This document shows positions 52,503-61,757 of a DNA stretch of 64,000 bases, piece by piece. Made by a program: the position numbers and the translations under genes. The notes beneath the pieces were generated by a model. That model was not told where the DNA came from. It did not search any database and worked only from the letters and a program-made list of their open reading frames with translations. The stretch comes from Pseudorhodoferax soli (GTDB taxonomy: Bacteria > Pseudomonadota > Gammaproteobacteria > Burkholderiales > Burkholderiaceae_C), in the NCBI RefSeq assembly GCF_003337555.1, contig NZ_QPJK01000002.1, forward strand, positions 985,623 through 1,049,622, given 5' to 3'. Position 1 is the first letter of the stretch. Every line of letters starts with the position of its first letter.

Positions 52503-54272
52503 TCAGCCCCTCGCCAGCAGCGCGGCCGGCTCGTCTGCCGCGAGCACCTGCTGCGCCCAACCCGCCAGCTTGCCGGCGTCGGCGCGCAGCACCTCCTGCT
52601 TGACGGCCAGGATCTGCGCCGGGTGCATGGAGAAGCTGCGCAGGCCCAGACCCAGCAGCAGCCGCGTGAACTGCACGTCCCCGGCCATCTCGCCGCAGAC
52701 GCTCACGCCCTTGCCCTGCGCACGGCATTCCGCGATTGTGTCGGCCAGCAACCGCAGAACGGCGGGATGCACGGGGTCGTACAGGTGGGCCACCGATTCG
52801 TCCGCGCGGTCGATGGCCAGGGTGTACTGGATCAGGTCGTTGGTACCGATCGACAGGAAGTCGAAGTACTTCAGGAACATCCGAACCGTCAACGCCGCCG
52901 CGGGCACCTCGATCATGGCGCCCAGTTGCACCTGGCCGTGGGCCTGGCCCCGGTTGTCCAATTCGGCGCGCGCGAAGTCGATCAGTGACAGGGTCTGCCG
53001 GATCTCGCTGCCGTGTGCCAGCATGGGAATCAGCAAGTGCACCGGGCCATGCACGGCGGCGCGCAGGATGGCCCGCAGCTGGGTGCGGAACATGGCAGGA
53101 TCGGCGAGGCTCCAGCGGATGGCGCGCAAGCCCAGCGCCGGGTTCAGGTGCGCCTCGTCCTTGGGCGAACGGTCGAGCGGTTTGTCGGCCCCGATGTCCA
53201 CAGTGCGGATCGTGACCGGCAAGCCCTCCATGCCCAGCACGGCGCGGCGGTAGGCCTGGTACTGCTCTTCCTCGTCGGGCAGGTGCCCCTGGCGGCCCAT
53301 GAACAGGAACTCGCTGCGGAACAGGCCCACCCCGGCGGCCCCGCCCTTGAAGGCGCCTGGCGCGTCCTCGGGCATTTCGATGTTGGCCAGCAGTTCAATG
53401 CGCTCGCCGTCCAGCGTGACAGCCGGCGTGTGACGCAGCCGCGCCAGGCGCTCGCGCTCCAGTTCACCCTGGCGCTGCTTGAACCCGTACTCGGCCAGGA
53501 TGATGGCCGAGGGATCGACGATGACCACGCCGGCATCGCCGTCGATGATGACCCAGTCGTCCTGACGCACCAGCTGGCTGGCCGTGCGTGCGCCGACCAC
53601 GGCCGGAATGTCCATGCTGCGCGCCACGATGGCCGTGTGCGAGGTCTTGCCCCCCACATCGGTCACGAAACCGGCGAACACGCTCTGCTTGAACTGCAAC
53701 ATGTCGGCCGGCGAGAGATCGTGCGCGATCAGCACCAGCGGCACGTCGACGGTGTCGTCCAGCAGCAGGTCCTGCTGGGTCTTGCGGCGCGGGGCCGTCG
53801 GCGGTGCCACGGGCGAAGCCACGCCCTTCATGTAGCGAAGGATCCGCTCGACCACCTGCTCGAGGTCGGCCTTGCGCTCGCGCAGGTACTCGTCCTCCAT
53901 CTCGTCGAACTGGCGCGCGATGATCTCCAGCTGCGTGGTCAGCGCCCACTCGGCGTTGTACAGGCGGTCGGTGATCCAGTGCTTGACGCCGCTGGTCAGC
54001 GCCTCGTCCTGCAGCAGCATGAGGTGCACGTCCAGCATGGCCGAGAGCTCGTGCGGGGCGTCGTTCGGCCCCATCTGGGCCACGCTCAGCTGCAGCCGGT
54101 GCAGTTCGTCGACGACGGCATTGCGCCCGGCACGCAGCCGGTCGATCTCGCCGGCGATGCGCTCGGGTTCGATGAAGTAGTGCGCCACCTCGACGCGGCT
54201 GGACGCCATCAGCACTGCGCGGCCGATCGCCACGCCACGCGCCACCGGAAGGCCATGCAGGGAGAAGGTCAC
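52503..54272 (-). CDS. ptsI: PTS enzyme I (phosphoenolpyruvate-protein phosphotransferase)
   Basis: 589 residues. The phosphohistidine is in GGKTSHTAIVAR (near residue 200); the PEP-binding domain has GLFRSEFLFMGR, RTVDIGADKPL, SIGTNDLIQYTLAIDR and the cysteine of SVCGEMAGD. EI takes phosphate from PEP and passes it to HPr. It lies 22 bp after ptsH, and an EIIA gene precedes both; no sugar permease (EIIB/C) is near, as in the regulatory PTS of betaproteobacteria. Confidence 0.95.
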   Translation of the reverse strand: MTFSLHGLPVARGVAIGRAVLMASSRVEVAHYFIEPERIAGEIDRLRAGRNAVVDELHRLQLSVAQMGPNDAPHELSAMLDVHLMLLQDEALTSGVKHWITDRLYNAEWALTTQLEIIARQFDEMEDEYLRERKADLEQVVERILRYMKGVASPVAPPTAPRRKTQQDLLLDDTVDVPLVLIAHDLSPADMLQFKQSVFAGFVTDVGGKTSHTAIVARSMDIPAVVGARTASQLVRQDDWVIIDGDAGVVIVDPSAIILAEYGFKQRQGELERERLARLRHTPAVTLDGERIELLANIEMPEDAPGAFKGGAAGVGLFRSEFLFMGRQGHLPDEEEQYQAYRRAVLGMEGLPVTIRTVDIGADKPLDRSPKDEAHLNPALGLRAIRWSLADPAMFRTQLRAILRAAVHGPVHLLIPMLAHGSEIRQTLSLIDFARAELDNRGQAHGQVQLGAMIEVPAAALTVRMFLKYFDFLSIGTNDLIQYTLAIDRADESVAHLYDPVHPAVLRLLADTIAECRAQGKGVSVCGEMAGDVQFTRLLLGLGLRSFSMHPAQILAVKQEVLRADAGKLAGWAQQVLAADEPAALLARG

Positions 54273-54294
54273 CGCAGGCCCCGCATCGCCGCGA

Positions 54295-54564
54295 TCACTC
54301 GGCCTCGCCGAACTTGTCGGCGATCAGCGCCAGCACCGCATCCATCGCCTCCTGCTCCTGCGGCCCTTCCGTGTCGATCACCACGGTGCTGCCCAGGCCG
54401 GCGGCCAGCATCATGACGCCCATGATGCTCTTGGCGTTCACGCGCCGCTCGCCCTTGGCGATCCAGACTTCGCACGGGAAGCTGCCCGCCAGCTTGGTCA
54501 GCTTTGCAGACGCGCGGGCGTGCAGCCCGAGCTTATTGTTGATGCTCGTGGTGGCTTTGATCAT
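54295..54564 (-). CDS. ptsH: HPr phosphocarrier protein
   Basis: 89 residues. The phosphohistidine is in GLHARASAKL (His near 15-16), and the regulatory serine is in NAKSIMGVMML (near 47), so HPr-kinase control is possible. The first 32 bases lie within the end of the EIIA gene. The ATG is the standard HPr start. Confidence 0.96.
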   Translation of the reverse strand: MIKATTSINNKLGLHARASAKLTKLAGSFPCEVWIAKGERRVNAKSIMGVMMLAAGLGSTVVIDTEGPQEQEAMDAVLALIADKFGEAE

Positions 54565-54976
54565 TCCTCTTCCTTGCCTGGTTCTGCGGCGCCGTGATCG
54601 CCACCTGCATGACCCCTTGCGTGCCGCCCACCAGGGCACGCGAGACGAGCGCCTCCAGAGGCTCGTGCCGGTAGCTCACCGTGCGCAGAAGCATGGGGAG
54701 GTTGACGCCCGCCACCAATTTGCTGCGCACGCCATCGACCAGCCGCTGGGCCACGTTGCAGGGCGTGGCGCCGAACACGTCGGTCAGCACGAGGACGGGT
54801 GCATTGCCCATCTGTGCCATGGCGATGCGGGCCGCGCCGAAGGTCTCGTCGGGAGACACATGGGGCTGCACATCCAGCGCCTGCACGCCACGCTCGCAGT
54901 CGGGGAATACGTGCAGTGCGCACTGGCGCAATGCGTGCGCCAGTGGCGCATGGGCGACGATCAGGATGCCGGTCAT
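54533..54976 (-). CDS. PTS EIIA component, mannose/fructose-type
   Basis: 147 residues. The EIIA-Man fold begins GILIVAHAPLAHAL with the phosphohistidine near residue 9, followed by VLVLTDVFGATPCNVA and VAGVNLPMLLR, as in the stand-alone EIIA that accompanies HPr and EI in Burkholderiales. It accepts phosphate from HPr and is thought to act in regulation rather than transport. The polar end (NQARKRNDQSHHEHQQ) overlaps ptsH by 32 nt, so the two are coupled. Confidence 0.9.
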   Translation of the reverse strand: MTGILIVAHAPLAHALRQCALHVFPDCERGVQALDVQPHVSPDETFGAARIAMAQMGNAPVLVLTDVFGATPCNVAQRLVDGVRSKLVAGVNLPMLLRTVSYRHEPLEALVSRALVGGTQGVMQVAITAPQNQARKRNDQSHHEHQQ

Positions 54977-54986
54977 GACTGCGGGA

Positions 54987-55529
54987 TTATGGTGCCGGCG
55001 CGAAGCTGGAGAAAAAGCTCTCCGCCACGTCCTGGCGCAGCTGCGGCGTGAAGACAACGCCATGCACGAGGTGCAGGCCCGCCGCATCGGCCGTGGCGAA
55101 CCACACCGCTTGCATGGCAATGGCAGCGCCATCGGCCCTGCGCCCCTCGGCGCGCAAGTGCAGCGCCGGACCAGAGGTACCCACGCCAGCCGGGACCCAA
55201 ACCTGCTCCACCACGGCGCTGGCCTGCACATGGGCCAGCACGGCGGCCTTCCAGCCCGCCAGCAGCGCCGCCACGTCCATCCCTGCGGCCATGGGCGCCT
55301 GCACATGCGAGACCGCGAACGTGGCCCCATCGGCGTCGCAGCCCAGCATGCGCAGCGGGAGCTGGCGCCCGCCCATCGCGACCGCGCGCTCCGCGCGGTC
55401 CGGCTTGCAGGGCAGCAACAGGCGCAGAGGCATGCCGTCGATGCGGACCTCCCGCCAATTCAGCGCGGGGCTGCAGGCCAGCAGCATGGCCGCCAGCAGT
55501 GCCAAGGACCAGGGGCGGATGCGGATCAT
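54987..55529 (-). CDS. Putative lipoprotein of unknown function
   Basis: 180 residues from the ATG at 55529. A lipobox LLACSPAL lies near residue 18 after a hydrophobic stretch. The mature part is a single, probably beta-rich domain with two further cysteines (LLPCKPDRAE, RMLGCDADG) that may form a disulfide. I recognise no family. It ends 10 bp before the EIIA start on the same strand and could share its transcript. It is divergent from the gene at 55589, with a 59-bp spacer. Confidence 0.7.
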   Translation of the reverse strand: MIRIRPWSLALLAAMLLACSPALNWREVRIDGMPLRLLLPCKPDRAERAVAMGGRQLPLRMLGCDADGATFAVSHVQAPMAAGMDVAALLAGWKAAVLAHVQASAVVEQVWVPAGVGTSGPALHLRAEGRRADGAAIAMQAVWFATADAAGLHLVHGVVFTPQLRQDVAESFFSSFAPAP

Positions 55530-55588
55530 GGTGCGGATTATCGAGGGCGTGCACCGGGCGTTCGGCCCATTAAACTGGATGGCTCCCC

Positions 55589-56734
55589 ATGACCCACGAC
55601 GCAGACTCCGATCCGGCAATGCCCGGCACGCCGCCCCTGCCGCCGCACCCGCCAGCGACGGCGGCGGGAGCGGCGCGCGCCCATGCCGGCTTGGCCGCCG
55701 CGATCGGAGACGCACTCGGCCCACCAATGGAAGAGGCGCACGCCATCGTCCAGGAGTTCCTGCGCAGCGGCAAAATTTCCCGCGTCCAGCTGCAGCGGCT
55801 CGGTGCCGCGGTCGAAGACGGGCTGCAGGTTGCGCAGCAAAGCCGGCAGCTGGCGACCCTGGCCGAGCCGCGGCGCGCTCCCATTGGCGAGGCGCAACGC
55901 CTGGACATCCTCATATCGCAGGCGTTGGCGCGGCACATGCCCAGCCTGCAGCACCACCGCGTGCAGGTGCGCCAGCAAAGCGCTTCGCCCGCCTGGGTCG
56001 CCATCGACGCCGAACTGCTGCAAGGGCTGATCGATGCTGCCATCGCCTGGTGCATCCGACCCGACCACCGGCTCACGGTCTCGCTCGATGCATCGGGCGA
56101 CATGGCGATCGCGCTGCTGCGCCTTCGCCTGCATGCCGGCGGCGCCGCCCCCACTGCCCGGGACACGCGCCAGCATCTGTCCTGGCATGTGCTGGAGACG
56201 CTGGCGCGCGCGACGGGCACCCGGCTCGCGTGCCAGGACGACGGCGACGAAACGGTGCTCACCCTGGGCCTGTTGCAGCTCCATGAGGTGGCGGCCGACC
56301 CGATGCCCGGAGACTTGCTGACCAGCCAGGACTCGTTGGTCGGCAGCGCGGCCGTGCCGCTGCAGCACCAACGCGTGCTGCTGATCACGCGGCACGAGGT
56401 CGTGCGCCTGGAGGTCGAGCATGTCTGCGAAAGCCTCGGCGCCCTGGTCGACTGGGTTGCGACCGGCACTGCGGCACAGCGCCAGTTCGCGCAGACCCGG
56501 GCCGATCTCGTGCTGGTGGACGCGCGCAACATCGATGCCGCGACGCAGCGCCTGCAGCAAGAACTCCAGGCGGCGGCGCCCGACGTCCCCTGGATCGAGA
56601 TCGCACAGGATGCGGCCAGCGCCTCGCTGACCCAGTGGATGCGGGAAGACAGCCTGACGCTGCACAATCTGCGCAGCCAATTGGCCAGCACGCTGCTGTA
56701 CGGCCTGTCACGTGCACATGCACATGGGCGCTGA
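55589..56734 (+). CDS. Degenerate kinase/receiver-like protein of unknown function
   Basis: 381 residues with three parts: a Pro/Ala-rich disordered start (1-35); a middle region (about 40-230) that reads like the dimerisation and HATPase segments of a histidine kinase but lacks a phospho-accepting His box and a clear N-box asparagine (LLQGLIDAAIAWCI where the N-box would be); and a C-terminal Rossmann-like segment (about 255-370) resembling a receiver: QRVLLITRHEVVRLEVEHV and ADLVLVDARNI, with Asp at the expected phosphosite. This is my structural guess, not a family match. It could also be an unrelated scaffold. The next gene (TlpA-like) is 70 bp downstream on the same strand. Confidence 0.6.
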   Translation: MTHDADSDPAMPGTPPLPPHPPATAAGAARAHAGLAAAIGDALGPPMEEAHAIVQEFLRSGKISRVQLQRLGAAVEDGLQVAQQSRQLATLAEPRRAPIGEAQRLDILISQALARHMPSLQHHRVQVRQQSASPAWVAIDAELLQGLIDAAIAWCIRPDHRLTVSLDASGDMAIALLRLRLHAGGAAPTARDTRQHLSWHVLETLARATGTRLACQDDGDETVLTLGLLQLHEVAADPMPGDLLTSQDSLVGSAAVPLQHQRVLLITRHEVVRLEVEHVCESLGALVDWVATGTAAQRQFAQTRADLVLVDARNIDAATQRLQQELQAAAPDVPWIEIAQDAASASLTQWMREDSLTLHNLRSQLASTLLYGLSRAHAHGR

Positions 56735-56804
56735 AACGCGCTTGCCCGCAGAACTTTTCTGCCTTTGCCGAGTCGCTCCTTCGGTCCGCCCGCCTTTCAC
56801 CGCC

Positions 56805-57305
56805 ATGAAAAAGCTCTACTCCTTCGCCGCCGTCGCTGCCCTGCTGGCTGCCGGCGCATTTGGCTACCACGCGATGGTGGCCTCTACGCCGGCGCCGGAT
56901 GCCAGGTATGTGCTGCTGGATGGCAGCACGGTGGACACGCAGGCCATGAAGGGCCGCGTCACGCTGGTCAACTTCTGGGCCACCAGCTGCGTGACCTGCG
57001 TGGCCGAGATGCCGCGCATCATCGCCACCCACGACAAGTACAGTTCGCAAGGCTACGACACGTTGGCGGTCGCCATGCAATACGACCCGCCAAGCTATGT
57101 CGTGAACTTCGCCGAAACGCGCAAGCTGCCCTTCCGCGTGGCCATCGACAACACCGGCAGCGTGGCCAAGGCCTGGGGCGACATCCAGCTGACGCCCACC
57201 ACCTTCGTCGTCAACAAGCGGGGTGAAATCGTCAAGCGCTACGTGGGCGAGCCGGACTTCGCCGAGCTGCACCGCCTGATCGAGAAGCTGCTGGCCGAAG
57301 CCTGA
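56805..57305 (+). CDS. TlpA/ResA-like membrane-anchored thioredoxin
   Basis: 166 residues. An N-terminal signal-anchor (MKKLYSFAAVAALLAAGAFG) is followed by a periplasmic thioredoxin fold with active site WATSCVTCVAEM and the cis-proline strand LTPTTFVVNKRG. Enzymes of this group reduce disulfides, often in cytochrome c maturation. The ATG at 56805 is preferred over an upstream ATG at 56712 inside the previous gene, because the signal begins here. No cytochrome maturation genes are adjacent. Confidence 0.9.
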   Translation: MKKLYSFAAVAALLAAGAFGYHAMVASTPAPDARYVLLDGSTVDTQAMKGRVTLVNFWATSCVTCVAEMPRIIATHDKYSSQGYDTLAVAMQYDPPSYVVNFAETRKLPFRVAIDNTGSVAKAWGDIQLTPTTFVVNKRGEIVKRYVGEPDFAELHRLIEKLLAEA

Positions 57306-57390
57306 AAGCCCGCCACCCGGAAGGATCCCGGGTTGGGGCGCGCGGCACGAGTCGCTACACTGGGCCGTGCCCTCGCCTGCCCGCCTGCCG

Positions 57391-57873
57391 ATGCCAAGGA
57401 TCAGCATCATCCAGCCCGACGACCCTGCGCTGCTGGACGCGACACGTGAAATCTTCTCGGAGTACGCTGCCAGCCTCGGCGTGGATCTCCAATTCCAGCA
57501 GTTCGACGCCGAGCTCGCCGCGCTGCCAGGCGACTATGCCCCCCCGCGCGGCGCGTTGCTGCTGGCGCTGGTTGACGACGCCGTGGCCGGTTGCTGCGCA
57601 TTGCGACCGCTGGACGACACGGACTACGCCAACGCCTGCGAGATGAAGCGCCTGTACGTGCGCAAGGCCTTCCGCGGTTTTGGCCTGGGCCGGCAACTGG
57701 CCGAGCAGGCCCTGGACGCGGGGCGCCGCGCCGGCTATGGCTGCGTGCTGCTCGACACCCTGGACGACATGGAAGCCGCGCGCGCGCTGTACGAGGAATT
57801 GGGCTTCGAGGAAGTGCCGCCCTACTACCACAACCCGATCGCGGGCGCGCACTACCTCAAGGCCGAGCTCTGA
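57391..57873 (+). CDS. GNAT family N-acetyltransferase
   Basis: 160 residues from the ATG at 57391 (a GTG at 57367 would add eight). The GNAT fold is clear: CEMKRLYVRKAFRGFGLGRQ is strand 4 plus the acetyl-CoA pyrophosphate loop, and GYGCVLLDTLDDMEAARALY is strand 5 onward. The DATREIFSEYAASLGVDL opening is found in a common group of small-molecule acetyltransferases. The substrate is unknown. It converges with the peroxiredoxin gene, with a 21-bp gap. Confidence 0.9.
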   Translation: MPRISIIQPDDPALLDATREIFSEYAASLGVDLQFQQFDAELAALPGDYAPPRGALLLALVDDAVAGCCALRPLDDTDYANACEMKRLYVRKAFRGFGLGRQLAEQALDAGRRAGYGCVLLDTLDDMEAARALYEELGFEEVPPYYHNPIAGAHYLKAEL

Positions 57874-57894
57874 GCGAGCCCGGCTCTGGGGGCA

Positions 57895-58401
57895 TCAGCC
57901 CTGGGCTTGCTTGAGCAGCGTGGCCGCGTCGCTGACCTCGAACTTGCCCGGCGCTTCCACGTTCAACGCTGCGACCTTGCCGTCTTTCACGAGCATGGAA
58001 TAACGGTTGCTGCGCAAGCCCATGCCGCGCGCCGTCAGATCGAGCGTCAGACCGGTGGCCTTGGCGAAATCGGCACTGCCATCGGCCAGCATGCGGACCT
58101 TGCCGGCCGTCTTCTGGTCGCGCGCCCAGGCACCCATCACGAAGGCATCGTTCACGCTCACGCACCAGATCTCGTCCACACCGGCGGCCTGCAGGGCAGC
58201 CTGGTTCTCGACATAGCCCGGCACGTGCTTGGCCGAGCAGGTCGGCGTGAAGGCGCCGGGCAGTGCGAAGAGCGCAATCGTCTTGCCTGCGCTGGCCTTG
58301 GCCACGTCGACCGGGTTCGGGCCGATGCTGCAGCCCTCGCCTTCGACCTCGGAATACTCCATCAGCGTGGCGGTGGGCAGGCTGTCGCCGACTTTGATCA
58401 T
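57895..58401 (-). CDS. Peroxiredoxin (Prx5/AhpE-like, PMP20 type)
   Basis: 168 residues. The peroxidatic cysteine is in PGAFTPTCSAKHVPGYV, the Prx5 signature (PxxxTxxC), with the conserved arginine further on in GLRSNRYSMLV. It reduces peroxides using glutathione/glutaredoxin or thioredoxin. It lies 90 bp downstream of rpsQ on the same strand but behind a strong terminator, so it probably has its own promoter in the intervening sequence. Confidence 0.93.
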   Translation of the reverse strand: MIKVGDSLPTATLMEYSEVEGEGCSIGPNPVDVAKASAGKTIALFALPGAFTPTCSAKHVPGYVENQAALQAAGVDEIWCVSVNDAFVMGAWARDQKTAGKVRMLADGSADFAKATGLTLDLTARGMGLRSNRYSMLVKDGKVAALNVEAPGKFEVSDAATLLKQAQG

Positions 58402-58430
58402 GTGCGTTCTCCTCTGGGGGTTGAAAAACA

Positions 58431-58457
58431 AAAACGGCCCACATTGTGGGCCGTTTT
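58431..58457. terminator. Terminator of the S10 operon
   Basis: A perfect 12-bp inverted repeat (AAAACGGCCCAC / GTGGGCCGTTTT) with a 3-nt loop, 35 bp after the rpsQ stop. Flanking A and T runs make it effective on both strands. It isolates the ribosomal operon from the peroxiredoxin gene. Confidence 0.92.
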
Positions 58458-58491
58458 CAAAGGTCGCTTTGCCGGGATCACCGGCAAGCCA

Positions 58492-58761
58492 TCACAGCTC
58501 GGGGGCCTTCTGGACCAGACGGGTCGCAACCCAGGTCTTGGTCTTGGAGATCGGCCGGCTTTCGGTGATCTCGATGGTGTCGCCCATCTTGTATTCGCTC
58601 TTCTCGTCATGAGCGTGGTACTTGCTGGACTTGCCCACGATCTTGCCGTAGAGCTCGTGCTTGACGCGGCGCTCGATCAGCACCGTCACCGTCTTGGCGC
58701 GCTTGTCGCTGACGACCTTGCCGATCAGGGTGCGCTTGAGGGAGGGTTTGGCTTCCGTCAT
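58492..58761 (-). CDS. rpsQ: 30S ribosomal protein S17
   Basis: 89 residues. The OB-fold protein S17 is recognised from [40 protein letters not shown] and [18 protein letters not shown]. It binds 16S rRNA early in assembly. Last gene of the S10 operon here, 11 bp after rpmC and directly before the terminator. Confidence 0.98.
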   Translation of the reverse strand: MTEAKPSLKRTLIGKVVSDKRAKTVTVLIERRVKHELYGKIVGKSSKYHAHDEKSEYKMGDTIEITESRPISKTKTWVATRLVQKAPEL

Positions 58762-58772
58762 GGTGCTACTCC

Positions 58773-58994
58773 TTACTTGGCGGCCGCATCGGCGCTGCGC
58801 TTCTGGGCCAGGATGGTCTTGGCACGCGCGATCTCACGACGCGTGCTGCGCAGCGTCGAGGTGTTGTTCAGCTGCTGCGTGCCCTTTTGCATGCGCAGAC
58901 CGAAATGGGCCTTCTGCAGTGCCTTGACTTCGGCTTCGAGGCCGGCTGCGTCTTTGGCTTGCAGGTTCTTGCGGGATTCCGTGATTTTGGACAT
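58773..58994 (-). CDS. rpmC: 50S ribosomal protein L29
   Basis: 73 residues of mostly helix; [20 protein letters not shown] and [15 protein letters not shown] match L29, which sits at the tunnel exit. The first residues [14 protein letters not shown] are slightly longer than in E. coli. Fourteen bp after rplP. Confidence 0.96.
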   Translation of the reverse strand: MSKITESRKNLQAKDAAGLEAEVKALQKAHFGLRMQKGTQQLNNTSTLRSTRREIARAKTILAQKRSADAAAK

Positions 58995-59008
58995 TCAGGT
59001 TTCCTCGC

Positions 59009-59425
59009 TCATTGGCCAATCATGCGCGTCACGAAGGTCGTGCGCAGCGGCAGCTTGGCGGCAGCCAGGCGGAACGCTTCGCGGGCGAGCTCTTCGGGAA
59101 CACCGACGATTTCGAACACGATCTTGCCGGGCTGGATCTCGGCGACGTAGTACTCGGGGTTGCCCTTGCCGTTACCCATCCGGACTTCGGCGGGCTTCTG
59201 CGAGATGGGCTTGTCCGGGAACACGCGGATCCAGATGCGGCCACCACGCTTGACGTGGCGGGAAATCGCACGACGGGCCGACTCGATCTGGCGTGCCGTC
59301 AGGCGGCCACGGTCGGTGCACTTCAGGCCGAAGTCGCCAAAGGCGACCGAGCTACCGCGCGTGGCGATGCCCGTGTTACGGCCCTTTTGCTCTTTGCGGT
59401 ATTTGCGACGAGCGGGTTGCAACAT
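59009..59425 (-). CDS. rplP: 50S ribosomal protein L16
   Basis: 138 residues. [38 protein letters not shown] and the [20 protein letters not shown] segment are diagnostic. It organises the aminoacyl-tRNA site of the large subunit. Two bp after rpsC. Confidence 0.98.
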   Translation of the reverse strand: MLQPARRKYRKEQKGRNTGIATRGSSVAFGDFGLKCTDRGRLTARQIESARRAISRHVKRGGRIWIRVFPDKPISQKPAEVRMGNGKGNPEYYVAEIQPGKIVFEIVGVPEELAREAFRLAAAKLPLRTTFVTRMIGQ

Positions 59426-59427
59426 GA

Positions 59428-60288
59428 TTACTCTCCTTTACCGTCGGCAGCGGGAGCTGCCGGCGCGGCTACCTTGCGGACGCGCTGAACGGTAGATTTC
59501 GGCGCATTTGCGCCTGCGGTTTCGTTGGGGCGGTCGCCAGCACCATCGCGGCGCGGGCCGCGGTTGGCCGGACGGTCACCCGGGCGGCCATCGCGGCGCG
59601 GACCACGCGGACGACGCTCTTCCTCGGCACGCGGCTCCTGCACTGCGGGTGCATCGCCACGGCCCAGGGTGTCACCCTTATAGACCCAGACCTTGACGCC
59701 GATGACGCCGTAGGTGGTCTTGGCTTCGGAGACGCCGTAGTCGATGTCCGCGCGCAGCGTGTGCAGGGGCACACGGCCTTCGCGGTACCACTCGGTACGG
59801 GCGATTTCGATGCCGTTCAGACGACCGGCGGACATGATCTTGATGCCCTGGGCGCCCAGACGCATCGCGTTCTGCATCGCGCGCTTCATGGCGCGGCGGA
59901 ACATGATGCGCTTTTCCAGCTGCTGGGTGATGCTGTCGGCGATCAGCTTGGCATCGATCTCGGGCTTGCGCACTTCTTCGATGTTGACTGCCACCGGCAC
60001 GCCCAGCTGCTTGGCCAGTTCGCGCTTGAGGTTCTCGATGTCCTCGCCCTTCTTGCCGATCACGACGCCCGGACGTGCCGAGAAGATCGTGATGCGGGCG
60101 TTCTTGGCGGGGCGTTCGATCAGCACGCGCGACACGGACGCGTTCTTCAGCTTCTTCTTCAGGTACTCGCGCACCTTGATGTCTTCGGCCAGCATGCCGG
60201 CGAAGTCATTGTTGCTGGCGTACCAACGGCTGGACCAGTTGCGGCTCACCGCAAGGCGGAAGCCGGTCGGATGGATTTTCTGTCCCAT
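59428..60288 (-). CDS. rpsC: 30S ribosomal protein S3 with long C-terminal tail
   Basis: 286 residues against 233 in E. coli. The N-terminal KH domain ([20 protein letters not shown]) and C-terminal core ([33 protein letters not shown]) are normal. From about residue 215 a tail of ~70 residues follows, rich in Arg, Pro, Gly and Asp with repeated PRRDG, then an Ala/Pro end. S3 contacts mRNA at the entry site. Similar tails occur in related Burkholderiales. Confidence 0.97.
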   Translation of the reverse strand: MGQKIHPTGFRLAVSRNWSSRWYASNNDFAGMLAEDIKVREYLKKKLKNASVSRVLIERPAKNARITIFSARPGVVIGKKGEDIENLKRELAKQLGVPVAVNIEEVRKPEIDAKLIADSITQQLEKRIMFRRAMKRAMQNAMRLGAQGIKIMSAGRLNGIEIARTEWYREGRVPLHTLRADIDYGVSEAKTTYGVIGVKVWVYKGDTLGRGDAPAVQEPRAEEERRPRGPRRDGRPGDRPANRGPRRDGAGDRPNETAGANAPKSTVQRVRKVAAPAAPAADGKGE

Positions 60289-60303
60289 AGCTTTCCAGAC
60301 TTC

Positions 60304-60633
60304 TTAGTTGCCAACCGTCACGTACACATGGCACGTCGGCTTGCTGATGCGGTTGCCACGGCCCTTGGCGCGCGCAGTGAAACGCTTGAGCGTTGCACCT
60401 TGCTCGACATAGATCGTCTTGACCTTGAGCTCGTCGATGTCGGCACCGTCGTTGTGCTCGGCGTTCGCGATCGCGGACTCCAGCACCTTCTTGATGATGA
60501 CAGCGGCCTTCTTCTGCGTGAATTGCAGCGTGTTCAACGCCTGGTCCACCTTCTTGCCGCGGATCAGGTCCGCCACCAGACGACCCTTGTCGACCGACAG
60601 ACGGACACCCCGCAGGACTGCACGTGTTTCCAT
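60304..60633 (-). CDS. rplV: 50S ribosomal protein L22
   Basis: 109 residues from the ATG at 60633, the better-spaced of two close ATGs (the other, at 60639, abuts its AAGGA site). [40 protein letters not shown] and [16 protein letters not shown] are L22 signatures, the last being the exit-tunnel loop side. Between rpsS and rpsC. Confidence 0.97.
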   Translation of the reverse strand: METRAVLRGVRLSVDKGRLVADLIRGKKVDQALNTLQFTQKKAAVIIKKVLESAIANAEHNDGADIDELKVKTIYVEQGATLKRFTARAKGRGNRISKPTCHVYVTVGN

Positions 60634-60642
60634 GGTCATTCC

Positions 60643-60921
60643 TTACTTCTTCTGGACTTTCTTGTCCGCAGGGTGACCCTTGAACGTACGGGTCAGTGCG
60701 AACTCGCCCAGCTTGTGACCGACCATCTGGTCGGTGATGTAGACCGGAACGTGCTGCTTGCCGTTGTGCACGGCGATGGTCAGGCCGATGAACTCGGGCA
60801 GGATCATCGAGCGACGCGACCAGGTCTTGATCGGCTTCTTGTCCTTGGTGGTAACGGCCTTGTCGGCCTTGGCCACCAGGTGATGGTCCACGAAGGGACC
60901 TTTCTTGAGAGAGCGGGTCAT
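60643..60921 (-). CDS. rpsS: 30S ribosomal protein S19
   Basis: 92 residues. [40 protein letters not shown] and [20 protein letters not shown] identify S19 of the small-subunit head. Ten bp after rplB. Confidence 0.98.
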   Translation of the reverse strand: MTRSLKKGPFVDHHLVAKADKAVTTKDKKPIKTWSRRSMILPEFIGLTIAVHNGKQHVPVYITDQMVGHKLGEFALTRTFKGHPADKKVQKK

Positions 60922-60931
60922 GTGCTATCCC

Positions 60932-61756
60932 TTACTTCTTGCGACGCGACACGATCATGACCTGCGTGCGCTTGTTGTTGCGGGTGCGGTAGCCCTTGGT
61001 CAGGTTGCCCCATGGGTCGACAGGATGGCGACCTTCACCGGTCTTGCCTTCACCACCACCGTGCGGGTGGTCCACCGGGTTCATGACGACGCCACGAACG
61101 GTCGGACGGATACCTTGCCAGCGGGTGGCACCGGCCTTGCCCAGACGGCGCAGGCTGTGCTCTTCGTTGGCGACTTCGCCAATCGTGGCGCGGCACTCGA
61201 TGTGGATCTTGCGCACTTCGCCCGAACGCATACGCACCTGGGCGTAAGCGGATTCGCGGGCCAACAGCGTGGCCGAAGCACCGGCGGAACGCGCGATCTG
61301 CGCACCCTTGCCCGGCTGCAGCTCGATGCAGTGGATCGTCGAACCGACGGGGATGTTGCGGATCGGCAGCGTGTTGCCAGCGCGGATCGGCGCTTCGGCG
61401 CCCGACAGCAGCGTTGCACCGACTTCAACACCGCGCGGGGCAATGATGTAGCGGCGCTCGCCGTCGGCGTAGCACACCAGCGCGATGTGGGCGGAACGGT
61501 TCGGGTCGTACTCGACGCGTTCGACCTTGGCCGGGATGCCATCCTTGTTGCGCACGAAGTCCACCACGCGGTAGTGGTGCTTGTGGCCACCACCCTTGTG
61601 ACGGGTCGTGATGTGGCCGTTGTTGTTGCGCCCAGCCTTCTGGAATTGCGGTTCCAGCAGGGGCGCGTGCGCGCCACCCTTGTGCAGGTGGTCACGCGTC
61701 ACCTTCACCATGCCGCGACGGCCTGGCGAGGTGGGCTTCATCTTGATGACGGCCAT
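60932..61756 (-). CDS. rplB: 50S ribosomal protein L2
   Basis: 274 residues. [40 protein letters not shown] and the peptidyl-transferase-proximal [20 protein letters not shown] motif with its conserved histidine are present. One base separates it from rplW. Confidence 0.98.
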   Translation of the reverse strand: MAVIKMKPTSPGRRGMVKVTRDHLHKGGAHAPLLEPQFQKAGRNNNGHITTRHKGGGHKHHYRVVDFVRNKDGIPAKVERVEYDPNRSAHIALVCYADGERRYIIAPRGVEVGATLLSGAEAPIRAGNTLPIRNIPVGSTIHCIELQPGKGAQIARSAGASATLLARESAYAQVRMRSGEVRKIHIECRATIGEVANEEHSLRRLGKAGATRWQGIRPTVRGVVMNPVDHPHGGGEGKTGEGRHPVDPWGNLTKGYRTRNNKRTQVMIVSRRKK

Positions 61757-61757
61757 G

